Source of the DNA: Oikopleura dioica | Taxonomy: Eukaryota > Chordata > Appendicularia > Copelata > Oikopleuridae | NCBI GenBank assembly: GCA_907165135.1 | Contig: OU015566.1 | Location: forward strand, 870,501 to 934,500 | Direction: 5' to 3' | Length of the DNA stretch: 64,000 bases | Part shown: positions 63,758 through 64,000 of the stretch, in pieces | How the letters are laid out: every line of letters begins with the position of its first letter | Position numbering within the stretch: position 1 is the stretch's first letter | Notes under the pieces: generated by a model | The model's database searches: none | The model's input: the letters and a program-made list of their open reading frames with translations, nothing else | Told to the model about the DNA's origin: nothing | Program-made: the position numbers and the translations under genes

Positions 63758-64000
63758 CTTTTATTTCCAATCACCTGCCTCGAGATATCATGTACTTTTA
63801 TCAGCGACAAGATTTTTGATCAGCGAAAAAGAGAGAGAATAAAAATAAAAAGAAGCAAATATGACAAGTAGACCGACTTCCGCTAAAACAGGAAAAAGGG
63901 GATAACGCTTTAATTTCAATAAGCAAGGAAAAATGCTTGTCCTTTTTTCAAAAATAATATTTTCAAAAATTTGTCGACAAAATTTTTTGTCGCAAAAACT

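Noticed and set aside
1-64000. tRNA, rRNA and spliced-leader RNA genes
   Set aside because: Scanned by eye for TTCGA arms and for the published Oikopleura spliced-leader sequence; nothing convincing was found, but small RNAs could be missed without a covariance search.
1-64000. Autonomous transposase or reverse transcriptase genes
   Set aside because: No DDE/DDD transposase, RT (YxDD) or integrase motif was seen in any frame; all elements here look non-autonomous.

Overview
The window reads as an animal nuclear genome, most likely an appendicularian tunicate (Oikopleura dioica or a close relative). What is seen: about 64% A+T, very dense multi-exon genes on both strands, introns mostly 35-50 bases, convergent genes whose stop codons lie only tens of bases apart, one gene nested in another gene's intron, at least two introns that only work with a GA-AG boundary, and animal families (guanine deaminase, caspase, synaptotagmin, rhodopsin-like GPCR, Kunitz, collagen, GT31, FABP, CFAP97). 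The species call is inference. No bacterial features, tRNA, rRNA or CRISPR were found. Gene models were spliced by eye from reading-frame continuity, so exon ends are approximate unless stated.

Layout. 0-4.3 kb: the end of a + gene converging on guanine deaminase (-), then two small - genes. 4.7-8.6 kb: a decaying pseudokinase-like gene (+) between two ~197-bp direct repeats. 8.7-11 kb: a Kunitz-rich secreted protein (-). 11-13 kb: repeats only. 13.1-17.6 kb: a 59-residue secreted peptide, a short collagen and a GT31 glycosyltransferase that carries large insertions. 18-25.2 kb: a small acidic/basic protein with a possible LC3-interacting motif, then a caspase next to a catalytically dead caspase-like paralogue, then a small signal-peptide protein. 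25.6-38.4 kb: an unresolved + gene, a synaptotagmin-like C2A-C2B protein, a GPCR with a nested + gene, a CUB-trypsin protease and a membrane-anchored FABP-like protein. 39-45 kb: mostly foldback elements with a few small genes. 45.6-52 kb: a CFAP97-like gene and several unrecognised genes. 52.4-58 kb: a small secreted peptide, a PLA2-like Cys-rich secreted protein, two small + genes and a secreted protein of unknown family. 58.3-62.2 kb: the intact paralogue of the 5-8 kb gene (-). 62.2-64 kb: mostly empty.

There is no operon-like pathway here. The main themes are (1) a lineage-specific pair of proteins that join a pseudokinase-like domain to an unrecognised domain with a conserved LCVPIS motif; (2) an active/dead caspase pair; (3) secreted and matrix-type proteins (Kunitz, collagen, PLA2-like, CUB-protease); and (4) a dense population of short terminal-inverted-repeat (TIR) elements. 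At least seven recurring or single-copy TIR families sit mainly in introns and intergenic gaps, and two of them are filled with the same 10-bp minisatellite.
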